The position numbers and the translations under genes were made by a program. The notes under the pieces are model-generated. The model searched no databases, had not been told where the DNA came from, and worked only from the letters and a program-made list of their open reading frames with translations. Positions 44,869-56,681 of a stretch of 64,000 nucleotides of DNA are shown piece by piece; the stretch's first letter is position 1; each line of letters opens with the position of its first letter. The stretch covers positions 299,925,973 through 299,989,972 of the forward strand of contig JARDYH010000002.1 in assembly GCA_029215795.1 (NCBI GenBank), given 5' to 3'. The stretch is from Anniella stebbinsi (lineage: Eukaryota; Chordata; Lepidosauria; Squamata; Anniellidae).

Positions 44869-45804
44869 GCAGCCTTGGTGGGCAGAGCCAGTCCATAGCC
44901 TGAGTGTAGTAGGCAGATTGTACAAGCCATACATCTGTGACTCACTACATGGGAAATGCCTTGGTTCAAGCCCTCACAGCTCCTGACAGCAAGGACCCTG
45001 GTCCTAGATCTCTGAGTGCAATGCAAGTGGCTTTGAAAAGATAATAAGCTCTATCAGCCTTGATGGTGCCGATCACTTCAGTGCAGATACAGGGAAGCAG
45101 GGGAGCTTGCCTTTGCCCCCTCCCTTCACTTCCCAGCATATGATTTGGGACCTACAAGGCTACCGCACTGGCACCTGTGTATATCAGCGTATAGAAATAT
45201 ACATGTAGCAGTGGTCTCTGGATCATGGCCATGGCATGCATTTCAAGAGTAGTTTTGCAAAGAAAACTTTTCTCTGATAATAAATGCTAAACACTGAGGG
45301 AACTTAGTACTGATATACAGATGATACAGCTATAGGTGGTATAGATATTGATGAAATGCTTTGTGTTGGAAGTGGGAGAAGGTCATGAAATTATGTGGTG
45401 AGATGCTGAAACAACAAAGCACAGGGGCATAGATTTTAGAATGAACAATCATGCATGCAGTAGAAAAATCTTAGGTCTTACCATCAGAAGCCTCATATAG
45501 ACTGCTTACATTTTTATACATATTTTTCCCCACAGCCATATAACTGACAATATACACATTTCAGTTTCCTTAACCTTATCTCTATATACACACACAGAAT
45601 AACTATTCATGTAAAGGGCGGGGAACGCAGGGATTTTCACTCCATAATTTAATTGTATGACATAATCCTCCTTTCTTCTGTTCATCTACTCCCATGGAAT
45701 AAAATTACTTTCCACAACTTCTGTCATCCATTCTAGTACAATGTTAATCTTAGTGGATAGATAACAAAATGTTAATACCCAACAGTTTTATCACAGTCCT
45801 ACAA

Positions 45805-45944
45805 CAGTCCTACTGCTTTAAAACGATTTAAAATGGTTTAAACGGTTTGTAACAGTTTTGAGAACTGTTCGGGCCCAGGACACACTCCATATACAGTTTT
45901 CAAAACGTTTTCAAAGTGTTTTATCCTGCGTGTGTAGATAGGCT
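45805..45944. mobile_element. CTACAC-end MITE, left end degraded
   Basis: Same family: 'tactgctttaaaacg' at the left without a clear terminus, 'gacacactccatatacagtt' in the middle, and right end GTGTGTAGATAGGCT. Confidence 0.7.
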
Positions 45945-47066
45945 CTAGGTTAGACAAAATGCCCAAGCAAGTTATTCTGTACATGAGGTGCTTCACTAGA
46001 GATCAGCATCATCAATATTTATTTGTATCCCTCCTAGATGTTCTCATGAACTCTCTAGTGGTGCCCATCTGTTGTAGGACAGAGAGGTGAATGAGAAACA
46101 ACATATCTTGGATCTCCTAAACTAGCCGTGGTGAAGGATGCTATCCCAGTAAGATTCAACTGTCAATTCAATCAGCTTCTGCATGTGGACTGGGGAGGCA
46201 GTGCCAACTTTTGGGGCTGGCCCCAACTAGCAGAACTTGATGATGTACTGCCCAAACTTAAGCATATAACATGAAAACAAATTGTAAACTCCCTCTAAGA
46301 TTAGCACATATTTGTTTGAGTATTTCCTGTCCTATTTGATAGAAAGCCATTGTTTCAAACGGAGGACCAAATAATTTATTGCACTCCCTGAGGAGCTGAC
46401 TGTACTGTCTGTACTATGCAGAAGATTTGAAACAGAACCACCCCTATCAACTTGGACAAAACATGGACAAAAGCTATGAGCTTCATCACACCAGCAACAC
46501 ATGCCTGGTATGTGTTTTTGCAGTGCGATACTCACATGATGTCATCCCCGTCCTGCGCTCATCTCACCTCTTCCCCTCCATTTTCCATCTTATTTTGGAG
46601 CAGGGAAAGTCTGTTTTTCCCCCTCCATGTGCAATAAAGCCGCTCCACCCTCCCTTGTATTGCTGTACTTGCACAACATTGGACCATCCCATTTTTTGTT
46701 GGGGGCATGTGTGTCGAAGGGTGGTCTTGCTGACAAAAGAGGAGGGTGGGGTGATTCTCTGCTCAACCATGAAGGAGGAAGGAGAGAGGGCACACAAACA
46801 CCCTGAGGCGAGCAAGTCCACTGCCACCCATGCCCGGGACCCAGTCCCATTCAACTCTCTGGTTCTTTCTCTTGAGTAGGCATGTCTAGGTTTCCTGGCC
46901 AGAACAATGTCAGCTTCCCTTGCCATGCCAACATTGACCACAAACTTCTCCAAAAACCAATTGTAATACTTTCTCTTCACTTATCATGTTTAATAAGATC
47001 TTAGGGGAAAGCATAGTGTGTTGTTTACTGTAATTGCACAGTTTCAAACTCCTGTACTATTGTATT

Positions 47067-47103
<37 letters not shown>

Positions 47104-49511
47104 CTGCAAGGGGAAGGAGAACGTAGGGGGCGGGGCGGGAGATTTTGCCAACATAGTAGCAATACAGGTGAAAAGATACATGATCTGAAATAGTGCAACA
47201 ATGCACAGGCGTGGAAGTGCCCAGCCCTCGACTCGCTAAGGAAATGGAGGGAGGAACCGTAAATGCAAACTGGGGAGAAAAAAGTAGTGATGGAGCCCTA
47301 TATCTAAGTTGGAAACAGATCCACCTCCTATAAAAGCAAGCCAAATTACATTGCATATCAAAGCCCCATGGCAATTTATTCCATGCATCACCTGAGGGAT
47401 CACACTGGCTTCAGTGACACAAGATCTGTAGTGAATAAGCTAGGGTCAGTTGTTGGGAGTTTGTACCATTGTGCAAATTACCAGCAGGGATTGACATTAT
47501 TGCACATCTGCCAAGGTCAACACTTAGGTAGAGGGCCCACTGAAAATTCCTGAAACTTTTAGCCCTGCTTCTCCTCCTGATGCTATTCATCTGCCTCCTA
47601 TGACTAAGAAAGCAATGAGATGAGTGAAGAGGAGCAGTAGTCACATGCCTTGTCCTGTCCTCTTTGGGAGATGATACCTGCCTGGTCTTGAGATAAAGGC
47701 AAGCAAATGGCAGCAGGTAACAGTGGCAAGGAGGGTGACTACTCAGAGAATGCACTGATAGTGTATTCTCACCCCCACCCCCCCACCCCCGGCAACCCTG
47801 GAACTGGCATTGGATGAAGTAAAATATTGTGGACTTCAGGATTCCGACACATTGAGCAGATTAACATATGGGCTTGCAGTTTTTATTAGTTTTGCCTGTT
47901 TAGAAACTACAGGAGAGGAGGGGAAGCTTTCTAAACCTCTAGAATGCTGCTCAGCAATAGAGGAGACAAGTTGATAATTTTATTAGGCCATGTGCTGTGC
48001 ATGCTTTCAGACAAGAAAGAACCCTGTTTGCATATTCTCACCAAAAGGCATTGTTCCAATAAAATACTGTCTTGCCAAAGATTTCTCAGTTGAATCATGA
48101 TTTATTCTGGTTAAGGATTTTAAAGATGGGATATTCATATGTATTTTAAATAGAAACCACAAATATTATTTAAAGAGAAGGTGAATCACATTAAATACTT
48201 AGTTCATCAATTGTTGGTAGATTAAGCAATGACCAAATGTCACAATGCTTTTCTTTAAGACTACCAATGATGCTCAAAAGCCACTTATCCAAGGACTATC
48301 ATCATAGCTTTGCGAAGGAGCAGAGGTCTTTTACGCTGTACTATATGTTTCTTTTATCACTGCTGGAGGTCAAAGAGCCATGAATATGCTGTAATACTGT
48401 ATCTCCTGTGGCTGATTCATTATAGATAAAAGCTCAATGGTATATTCACTTTATGCAAGACAAAGAAGACTGTATTGTTTAAGATAATTGAAAGATGGTT
48501 ATATGAATGTCAAACACTTCATCTCCAGCAATATTATGATTAATTCTCCTCTTACTGACAGCCAGGTTTATACGATGTCATAGATTCCATATAGGAACTA
48601 GTGCTCAACGTCTAATTGCACTATTTTTTTAATCATATATGTACATCATTGATGAAGGTAGTCCAACATAAACAAGGCCATCTGGTCAAAGTTCAAGTCT
48701 GAGCAAAATATAACTGGCAACAATCCAACAAAAATTAATAATTTTAACAGGACATGAATTCAATTGATAGAGTTAACTGTGTTCTTAAACTTTCATCCAT
48801 TGAAATCAAGTTTAAGTGTTTAAATTAGTCTGTATCTCACTCACTGTTATCCGTTGACATAGCTAGATGTCCATAAAACATCTGCAAATGCTAAACTGAA
48901 ACTAACAATCATGGTAAAGAAAGAATTATCTCCAAATAAGAAGTAGCCCAATTAGGACCTTGGTCCTAGGCACATTTATTATGCACTAAAGACCACTGAT
49001 ATAACTTACTAACAGATTAAGTTATCTAGGGTTCACAGTTTCTGGAAGCTTTAAACCAATTGTGGGCCAAAGGTAAATCTCAACTCCCAGAAGCTCCTAC
49101 CAACATAGCCAATGATCAGGAAGTCCTAAACATGTACAGATCTACTTTCTACCCATCCCTGATTTAAACATTGTTTTCAAAATACATGACAACTTACATA
49201 ATACATATATGAAATGTGGAATGCAGTTGTCCAAGTATTACAGGCAACCAGTGAATAGTTGACTGTAGTTGCAGTGGTGCAAGAGTGAGACAACTTTCCC
49301 TATTATGGCTGTGCCATTTTTGTCCTATATACAATGATCATTGAACTCAACAGGACTTACTTCTGGATAGACAAGTGTAGGCTTACACTTATCTGGGAGT
49401 AAGTCCATTGAACTAAATGAAGCTTACTACTGAGAAGAATGTATAGGTTTGCACTGCAAAATATTTTTCTACTTTAGAGGTGGCGCACTTATCTGCAATA
49501 CCACTCAAGCA
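45945..49511. other. unique DNA with (TA)n, no gene
   Basis: A (TA)n array at 47072-47102 and C-runs near 47768. Several frames of 60-150 codons are present without domain or splice support. The AT-rich stretch 47990-48420, with 'tgtttgcatattct' (octamer-like) and 'gcattgttcc' (SOX-like), is a weak candidate regulatory region. Near 49065-49165 is a faint relic of the CAGCTTTCC MITE. Confidence 0.35.
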
Positions 49512-49633
49512 TAGGATGATCAGATGGAAAAGAGAACAGGACTTCTGAGTTTTAAAATAGATGTGTCAAAAACCAGAATTTCAGCAGGTGTAGCTTGCAT
49601 GAGACCTGTCCTGTTTTCTATGTGGCTGCCCTA
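49512..49633. mobile_element. short hAT MITE related to TAGGGTGACC family, 122 bp
   Basis: Begins TAGGATGATCAGATGG and ends CTATGTGGCTGCCCTA, with 'agaacaggacttct' mirrored by 'agacctgtcctgttttct'. Flanks CTCAAGCA and TTCAATCA share six of eight positions. It lacks the long central part of the 300-bp members. Confidence 0.65.
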
Positions 49634-49994
49634 TTCAATCACAGAAATCATCATGAACCCCTTTAAAAGAATGAAAAATGGCTCAACACCAGAAAGGTGC
49701 CACTTCAATTTTGTTCACTCCATCTAATTCTTTTTAAATGGACTAGTTATTTGTCAGCTATTGTCTCCACTACTGGAGAATACCAGGACAGGCCTGAGAT
49801 ATTGTGCTGCCTGAGAAGAAGAATAAGATGGCATCCCCTCCCATTTCGTATACAAAGTCCAACCAGACTAGCAGTTGAATCTTTCTGCAATACTGGCAAT
49901 GGGACAGAATCTTCCAACACACCTGAAGGCAGCAGGCTATCTTAAGGGCCACAGAGCAAACTGCTGGCACATAGTTTTCTCTTCCAACACCTTG

Positions 49995-50106
49995 GCAGGA
50001 TCTACACTACTGCTTTATAGTGGTATTGAAGTGCATTGACAACTGTTTGGGACCCACAGACACATACCACACATAATACTTTCATACTTCTTGGTGTAGA
50101 TGTGTC
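49995..50106. mobile_element. CTACAC-end MITE, 112 bp
   Basis: Starts GCAGGATCTACACTACTGC and ends GGTGTAGATGTGTC. Flanks CCTTG and ACTTG match at four of five positions. Interior is a variant of the AT-rich family members. Confidence 0.65.
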
Positions 50107-50111
50107 ACTTG

Positions 50112-51515
50112 TTGACTCTCACGCTCTCTCCAGCATATCCCATCATTATACATTCCATGGCTACAGAGCATAGTCAATTCCTTTTGTCAGTTTTTGTTGG
50201 GGGTGGGGGGGGGGGTCTCCCTGATGATATCTCCCTCTTATTTGTCAGTAGCCCCATTTTGGTTACAGTCCTGTTGGTACTCAATGCCTGAGTTCTCTAT
50301 TAGATGGAAAGATGATATATGATTCACCAAGATTCTTCCTGTTTAGCTTCAAAGAACAGAAGTGTGCCCAAACTAGCGGTCTAGAAAAAAAAATAAGCAA
50401 CTGCTGTTATCCACCAACAAGAGAAATTGCTGCTTGGAAGCGTGTGTGCTTTATATCCACAGTATCTTTTTTGTTGTGTACCTGCCGGCAATTTAAGTCT
50501 TTTATGAGAGAGACGTACCTGGTAATGATCAACGTAAACTACAATAAAGTGGCTAATTAATTTGCTAATGCATCTGTCCTGCTCACAGTATGCTTTAGAG
50601 ACCATTTCACAGGGAACATTAAACAACCCATTCATTTTCCTAAGAGCTGCTATATAGCACTATGGAATCAATAGAAAAGATGGCCACTTCCTCACATCAG
50701 ATAATCTTATCTACAAGGTTAAGATAATGCTATGTTAATGTACCCTGTTTTATCTTGCACGCTTTTAAATGCTTTGAGTGGGATTCATGTAGTTTAGCAA
50801 CACCCAGTGACATTCTGAATATTCCAGTTTGGTTCAAAATCCTTTTCACACTTGGGTTGGTGCCATAAGATACCAGTGAAGGGTGTGTGGGGAAGAGAGA
50901 TTTAGGAAAACGTTGCACTTGACCCCATACTCCTATCTGCTGGCAACCTTCTATCTGTATTCTAACAAAAGACATAGAGGTAATGGAAATTCAAAGGAAA
51001 AATAAGCAGTTGTAGCTTAATTAGAGCCCTTGAAGTCACTTCCGGTGCTCCCGAGGAAAACAATTGATGTTAAAAATAGACTCCACTCCTGCCCTTCATT
51101 CATTTGACATTCAGAGAGTTGGTCCTGGCTGCTATGAAGGGAATGTTGTTAAAACCTCTGAGGAAATGGAATATTTATGGGTTTTTTTCTGTACGTGCTT
51201 AGGTGCTATGAAAGAAAATTCAAAGATTGATACAAATACACATAAAAACAGATGGCTGGATAATATTTGTGTATAATATATCGGTTCAATGCCTATGCTC
51301 AGTTTTAAAACTTTTCCTAGCACTTGAAAAAAATTTCTAGCGGTGCCAGATTCAGATTTTTGAGGCCCCCTGGGCAAGGCACTCTTAATGTACCTCTCCT
51401 TCAATCTGTCTACTTTCTCCTTGCCATTGTCACAAGCTGCTATGGCTCTTCGCCCTCTTTCTCATCAGCCAGAGAACCAGGGAGCAAGTAGGCCGTGGCA
51501 TCTACTGCTCCTTCT
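50112..51515. other. no recognised feature
   Basis: AT-rich unique DNA with a G-run near 50202-50213; no supported gene. Confidence 0.45.
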
Positions 51516-52035
51516 CAATCATACATACATACTTTATTGTGTCTTAGCAAATTGCCATTATGCACACTTACAAAGGAGGGGAAAAAACACTCTATACAAT
51601 TAAAACTCTGCTAGTAAACCAATAAGAGCAGGATCATTTTCCATACAATCTTTAAACTTTGTGGCACGTATTTGTAGAGCATTGACAAGGAATTTAGAAG
51701 TTCTAAGGGATACATACTTCTCAACATCAGACAATAAGAAACAAACCTTAACAAGAGATGGCCTACCCTTTAGTGAACTTAACAATGGATAAATATATTT
51801 GGTTCTGAGATCGTTATACAATGAGCATTCTAAGAGTACATGAATAATATCTTCAGTTGATACAGAATTACAACTGCATACTCTATCCTTCTTAGGAACC
51901 CCCTTATGCCAACCCACCCAATCTGCCAGTGGAAGAACATTTAATCTTGCCTGAGTAAAGGCTACCCTCATTTTAATATTTGGTAAATCTACAAGGTATT
52001 TTGGAAAAGATAAATACAAAGGAGTAAAGGAGGCA
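51516..52035 (-). mobile_element. LINE 3' part with (ATGT)n tail, possibly R4-like
   Basis: On the minus strand a 139-codon frame is followed by a short 3' region with AATAAAG and a TATG-type repeat (plus-strand 51520-51534). The protein relates it to the shorter plus-strand copy at 16546. The simple-repeat tail differs (GATT there, GTAT here). The element is 5'-truncated. Confidence 0.6.
51600..52019 (-). pseudogene. C-terminal domain of a non-LTR retrotransposon protein
   Basis: A 139-residue open frame without a true start. It contains RVAFTQARLNVLPLADW, then CSC (residues 48-50), H60 and C65, forming a C-x-C-x9-H-x4-C zinc-knuckle-like pattern followed by LYNDLRTKYI. Such a motif sits after the reverse transcriptase domain in several LINE clades and helps hold RNA or DNA. 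The catalytic domains are missing. I favour the R4 clade but cannot exclude others. Confidence 0.6.
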
Positions 52036-52646
52036 TAGAAGTTATTAGACTGGCAATCACAGTTGGCTGGGCCGGAGTGAGAGGCAGGTGAACAAGCAGG
52101 TTGCCATGGTGAAGAGAAACAGCAACTCCAGTGGGTTCTTGTCAGTGGGCCTGAGCTGAGGTGTGGACCCTCGGCAGGTGCCCAGTTATGACCACCCTTG
52201 ACACTGGCCCTGTTCCCTAAACATATTGCTTATGTCTAGTGGGTCTTTGTTTTGGTTGGATTACAATGTAGAGTTGAACCGAATTTTTATGAGGTTTGAT
52301 TTTCATATCCAAATTTGCACGTCCAGTGGAGAACCTTTTGCAGAAAGCTAAACAAATTGCATAAAAATCAAGCCTCTCTGCTTTTTACCAAGTCCTAGAC
52401 ACCAATCGCAGCTTAGACAGAACTATGCAAAGAAACTCAAAGGAAGACATTTAATGCTTTAGGAAACAGTGCAGTCCCAAAGCTAATCCAAAGGACAACT
52501 CAAGAAAAAACTCCCTTGGGAGCAGAGAGGCTGTGCAATCCCTGAGCTTGTCTGAATAAACTGAGGAGCTCCAATATTGCCAGACCATTAGTGAAGAGAT
52601 GTACCCAAATCTGTATTCTCCTCACACAATTACATCAACATTAGGA
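52036..52646. other. no recognised feature
   Basis: Unique DNA without supported gene or repeat. Confidence 0.45.
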
Positions 52647-52970
52647 CAGGGCTGTTGAGTCTCAGGCTTGGGAACCAAATCCAGGCCTTTCGGGGGGGGG
52701 GGGGTAATCCAGCCCTGGCCCCATCCCCTTTCCACACCACCAAGTATATGATGGTTTTCTGACTTTTGTGCAGTTTTTTCCCCATCCCAAAACCTTGAAA
52801 TGCCTTTCCTAAGGCTTAGTTACTGGCAATAAAGGCTTTAAGCTAAAATATGCTTGCATTTTTGCCCCACCCATTTTGGCTTTAGCTCCACCCCATGACT
52901 GGAATGAAATTCCTGGGAGTTTCTCCCCAAAGGAATTTGGACCTTGCACTAAAAGCAGTTTGACACCCTG
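52647..52970. mobile_element. hAT-type MITE (CAGGGGTTGGGAACCTC family), copy 3, 324 bp
   Basis: Starts CAGGGCTGTTGAG and ends in CACCCTG. Flanks CATTAGGA (52639-52646) and CATTGGGA (52971-52978) match at seven of eight positions. It shares the internal 'cttttgtgcagtttttt' and 'taaggcttagttactggc' blocks with copies 1 and 2. It contains a G-run near 52692. Confidence 0.85.
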
Positions 52971-53335
52971 CATTGGGATAAGAACAGGGCTGTGTTCACT
53001 GGCTCAGAGCTCCTGGTTATGGGGGCTTCTCCACATGAGGCTAAAACCCTTAAAAGGGGGGCTTCTGCTTCTGGATTCCTTGCGGGATTAAGATTGCTCC
53101 CTTTACACGTGGTTGTTTCTGGGGGTTTTCTTTCTAGGCAAGTTCTATATGGTTTATTATGCACCCACTAGATGGTGCTGCAATATAGCAGGATTCTGGA
53201 AAGTCACTGGAAATTTATTGTGCTTCAGAGTGTGATTAAATATCTCATTGTGTTTTCTCCACTGAGAATTAATCCACTATAATGGCAAGAAAGCGCATGA
53301 AGGGCCCTGGAGGTTGATGGCATCATATAAATGAT

Positions 53336-53336
<1 letters not shown>

Positions 53337-53370
<34 letters not shown>
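53337..53370. repeat. (CA)n microsatellite
   Basis: About 17 uninterrupted CA units. Confidence 0.95.
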
Positions 53371-53374
<4 letters not shown>

Positions 53375-53565
53375 TGAGGGACCAATCATGAGTGCACAAT
53401 AAAAGCCTTCTATAGAAATGTCTCAGAAGTCTCAGAATTGGGGTGGCAAAATGTATTAATATTTCTGAGGTTCCAAATAATAATTTCAGGACAACAGTTT
53501 CTTCAGGTTTCATCTTACTATGTGATTTGACATAAAAATGGTGACCATTCTCTTAAAGAACTAAC

Positions 53566-53641
53566 AACCTATCTACACTACTTCTTTAAAATGGTTTATA
53601 AACTGTTATAAACAGTTTTAAAGCAGTAGTGTAGATATGTT
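53566..53641. mobile_element. CTACAC-end MITE, 76 bp
   Basis: AACCTATCTACACTACTTC and the inverted AGTAGTGTAGATATGTT enclose a TTTAAAA-rich centre. Flanks CTAAC and CTAAT differ at one base. Nearly the same length and design as 8878-8953. Confidence 0.75.
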
Positions 53642-53907
53642 CTAATAAGGGAATTTCAGCCAGAGTCATTTGTATGCAATTAGTTCCTGGTGATATTCCC
53701 TCTTCATCACAACTGTTAAAGTTGCAGGGGCCCTGCCTTCTTTTGTATATGGTCACTCTAGTATAGTGCTTTAACTTTAACTGTTGTAAGGAAGAGGGAA
53801 TTTCACCAGGAACTAATTGCATACAAATGACACTGGCTGAAATTCCCTTTTCTCTACAACTGTTAAAGTTACATGAGCCCTGACCTGGATTTTATCTGGT
53901 CAGCCTA
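53642..53907. mobile_element. hAT-type MITE (TAGGGTGACC family), left end missing
   Basis: From 'aagggaatttcagccagag' to the end CTGGTCAGCCTA it matches the 24512 copy, but the first ~50 bp are absent. The break coincides with the right edge of the neighbouring CTACAC-end MITE. Confidence 0.8.
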
Positions 53908-53993
53908 TTGTATACAATCTTTTTCTCTCTTCATGGTAAAATGTGAGCTGTACAACTTAATACCACATACATGACATCGCTACACAGATAGTG

Positions 53994-54141
53994 AGCCTAT
54001 CTACACACGCAGGATAAAACACTTCGAAAACATTTTGAAAATTGTATATGGAGTGTGTCCTGGGCCCCAACAGTTCTCAAAACGGTTATAAACCATTTTA
54101 AACCGTTTTAAACCATTTTAAAGCAGTAGTGTAGATAGGTT
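53994..54141. mobile_element. CTACAC-end MITE, 148 bp
   Basis: Left AGCCTATCTACACACGCAGG, right AGTAGTGTAGATAGGTT. Flanks TAGTG and CAGTG match at four of five. It is the reverse orientation of the 59452 element, with the same 'acactccatatacagtt' core (here inverted). Confidence 0.8.
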
Positions 54142-54602
54142 CAGTGTTAAAAAATATTATGCCATTTCTCCATGGAAACCATTTTTCAATTTTGATTAAA
54201 AAGTGTGAAGAGTATTGAATACTATAGTGCAACTCAAATCTTAAAGGGCATGTGTATACACAAACCAAGAAGCTCCTGGGTGGATATATATTCTCCCTAC
54301 TGCCTATAGGTAAAAGAAAGAAAGGCAAACATTGTTAAAAAGAGGTTTTCTTGTTTTAGAAAAGTACAACAGCAATACTTCAACTCTGCCATGGATCAAG
54401 TAATTCTGTAAGTCTGATGGCTCCTATCTCCAGGCAAGTCTTAACTAGAATATGAAGTGTAATTGAGATGTGAATCTCTCTAAGGGATACCTTCTGTAAA
54501 ATAAAGATTCTGATCCAGTCAGAGACATACACTTTAATGCTTTTCACTTCTATTACAGTTTGGGGCTGTTAAGAGGGAAGAAGAAAGCAGAGTGGTGTGT
54601 AT

Positions 54603-54638
<36 letters not shown>

Positions 54639-54725
54639 GCAAGAGAGAGGTGTCAAAATCATCTGTACTTTTTTTAAAAAAAACCAGCAACCCACAAATA
54701 CTGTGCATCATGTTATGGAACAGAG
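54142..54725. other. unique DNA with (GT)n
   Basis: A (GT)n array lies at 54594-54640; both-strand frames through it read as Cys-Val or Thr-His repeats and are artefacts. Confidence 0.6.
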
Positions 54726-55078
54726 GCCTCCTCCACACGAGACGTTTAATGAGCCTTGAAGGCTCATTATAAATTTTACCTACACACGAGCGGAGCGCAA
54801 AACGGGCGTACAGGCGCGTTATCTCCCCGATAATGCGCATTTTCGAACGCGCGTTAAATAGCGACTTTTATTTTGCTCCGGCCGTTAAAGCGCATTTTCG
54901 CTGTGTGAACAAGCGATTATGCGCATTAACTACCTGTAAAGTGCTTTTTGGGCATCTTTTAATGCGCTTCGCCGCTTCTCGCCGCCTCCCGTGCAGAGGG
55001 ATTAGGCGTAAATGCGCCTCCGCGAAAATGCGCATAATCCCCGAACCGGGCGCAAAAGCGCATCCTTGTGGAGGGGGC
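54726..55078. mobile_element. CpG-rich GCGCAT element, young copy, 353 bp
   Basis: Ends GCCTCCTCCACACGAG and CTTGTGGAGGGGGC, flanked by an exact 5-bp duplication, CAGAG (54721-54725 and 55079-55083). The interior is full of CpG-containing GCGCAT, GCGCGT and ATGCGC words at irregular spacing. High CpG retention against an AT-rich background implies a recent insertion. There is no coding region; the 87-codon plus-strand frame at 54833 is incidental. Confidence 0.88.
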
Positions 55079-55234
55079 CAGAGTTATCACAAATAGATGG
55101 GAAATGGACATAATTTTGGAAAATATTACTAGTAGTAATGGTCCTTATAATTTTAAGATGCAATGCTCAAATTTGAATACAGTCACCAATTTTGCCATTG
55201 TCCTTATTTTAAAAAAGGAGAAAAAACATCTGAA

Positions 55235-55565
55235 TAAGAACATAAGAACGTAAGAGCAGCCATGCTGGATCAGGCCAAAGGCCCATCTAGTCCAGCATTC
55301 TGTTCACACAGTGGCCAATCAGATGCCCATGGGAAACCCACAAGCAGAACATGAGTACATCAGCACCCTCCAAGTAACTGGTATACACAGATATACTGAC
55401 TCTGATACTGGAGGTCAGACATAGCTGACAGGACTAGTAGCCATTGATAGCCTTCTCCAGTTTATCTAACCCCCTTTTAAAGCCATTCAAATTGGTGGTC
55501 ATCACTACATCTTGTGGTAACTAATTCCATAGTTTGACTATGCACTGTATAAAGAAGTACTTATG
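55235..55565 (-). mobile_element. CR1-like LINE 3' part
   Basis: A good copy of the CR1-like family in reverse orientation: 'aagaacataagaacgtaag' tail, 'gccatgctggatcaggcc', 'gcccatctagtccagcat', through to 'catagtttgactatgcactg' from the coding C-terminus. It ends at 55565 where similarity stops. Confidence 0.75.
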
Positions 55566-56164
55566 TTGTTCATCAAGCCCTAGAAGGTTTCGCCCCACCC
55601 CAATGATAAAATATGAATTGTTGTATAGATAATATTTTACTTCTTACCTGTTCTCTATATCTGTAGATGTGGGGAGGGCACAAGTGCTGGACTAGGGATG
55701 CTGAAGAGTTGTGCAATATGTTCCAGATGTAGGATCTGAGATGCATATAGGAATTCCTCTCTTCAAAACTTCCCAATAATTTCAGTGAAGAGATCCAATC
55801 TGGGTACACATATGAACTGGGTACACATCTCACATATGAGATCCAATCTTATCACATATGAACTGTCTCTCTACTTGAAAGTGAATCCACCTTTCACTCC
55901 TGGATATGTGCAAGTTATCATGTTGCACATTGGATCTTACATGGCATTCTTGATGTACAATAAGAAATGCCCAATATGTTCTGCAGAACTGTGATATTGT
56001 TGCATAAGGGAATCATCCATCGAATTAAGGGACCAAACAACACATGTGCAACATATTTTATTTATTTATTTCCCTATCCAATTATTTAGGAGTAGTGAAG
56101 AAATGAGGTAAAAGAATAAAAACATCATTCAAATTTTTACATTTTAAAAGAACAAATTAAACCA
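55566..56164. other. no recognised feature
   Basis: Contains a small local duplication ('gggtacacat' and 'acatatgagatccaat' repeated near 55800-55860) and a short L2-like 'tattttatttatttatttcc' at 56047. No gene. Confidence 0.4.
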
Positions 56165-56681
56165 CGACTGATCATTCCAGGAAAGCTTCTTGGAACAATA
56201 ATGTTTTCAGGGGGTGCTAAAAACAACACAATGTTGGCACCTGCCTGACCTCTAAAGGCAGGGAATTCCATAAGAAGGAGGCCACTACACTGGAGGCTCT
56301 TCTCCTGGTTGACTCCAATCGGGCCATAGGTAGGGTGACCATATGAAAAGGAGGACAGGGATCCTGTATCTTTAACAGCTGCATAGAAAAGAGAATTTCA
56401 GCAGGTGTCATTTGTATGCACGCAGCACCAGGTGAAGTTCCCCCTTCATCACAACAGTTAAAGCTGCAAGAACCCTTCCCTCTTTTGTATCTGGTCAAGA
56501 AGGCAGGCCTCCTGCAGCTTTAACTGTTATGATGAACAAGTAATTTCACTAGGTTCTGCTGAAATTCCCTTTTCTATGCAACTTTTAAAGATATAGGAGC
56601 CCTGTCCTCTTTTTCATATGGTCACCCTAGCCATAGGTCCATGCGGAACCACCAGGAGCATGACATATGAAAGTAACATAG
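56165..56681. repeat. old repeat interrupted by a hAT MITE
   Basis: Two parts, 56165-56330 and 56630-56676, appear to be one older sequence ('ggcagggaattccataagaa', 'ttgactccaatcgggccata', then 'ggtccatgcggaaccaccag'). I recognise it as repeat-like from its style, but not its family. Confidence 0.35.
56331..56629. mobile_element. hAT-type MITE (TAGGGTGACC family), 299 bp
   Basis: Starts TAGGGTGACCATATGAAAAG and ends with the inverted CATATGGTCACCCTA. The duplication GCCATAGG is perfect (56323-56330 and 56630-56637). It differs from the 24512 and 28284 copies by substitutions, so it may be another subfamily. Confidence 0.92.

Noticed and set aside
46427..46980. 150-codon plus and 138-codon minus frames
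   Set aside because: They overlap each other, have no domain and no splice support.
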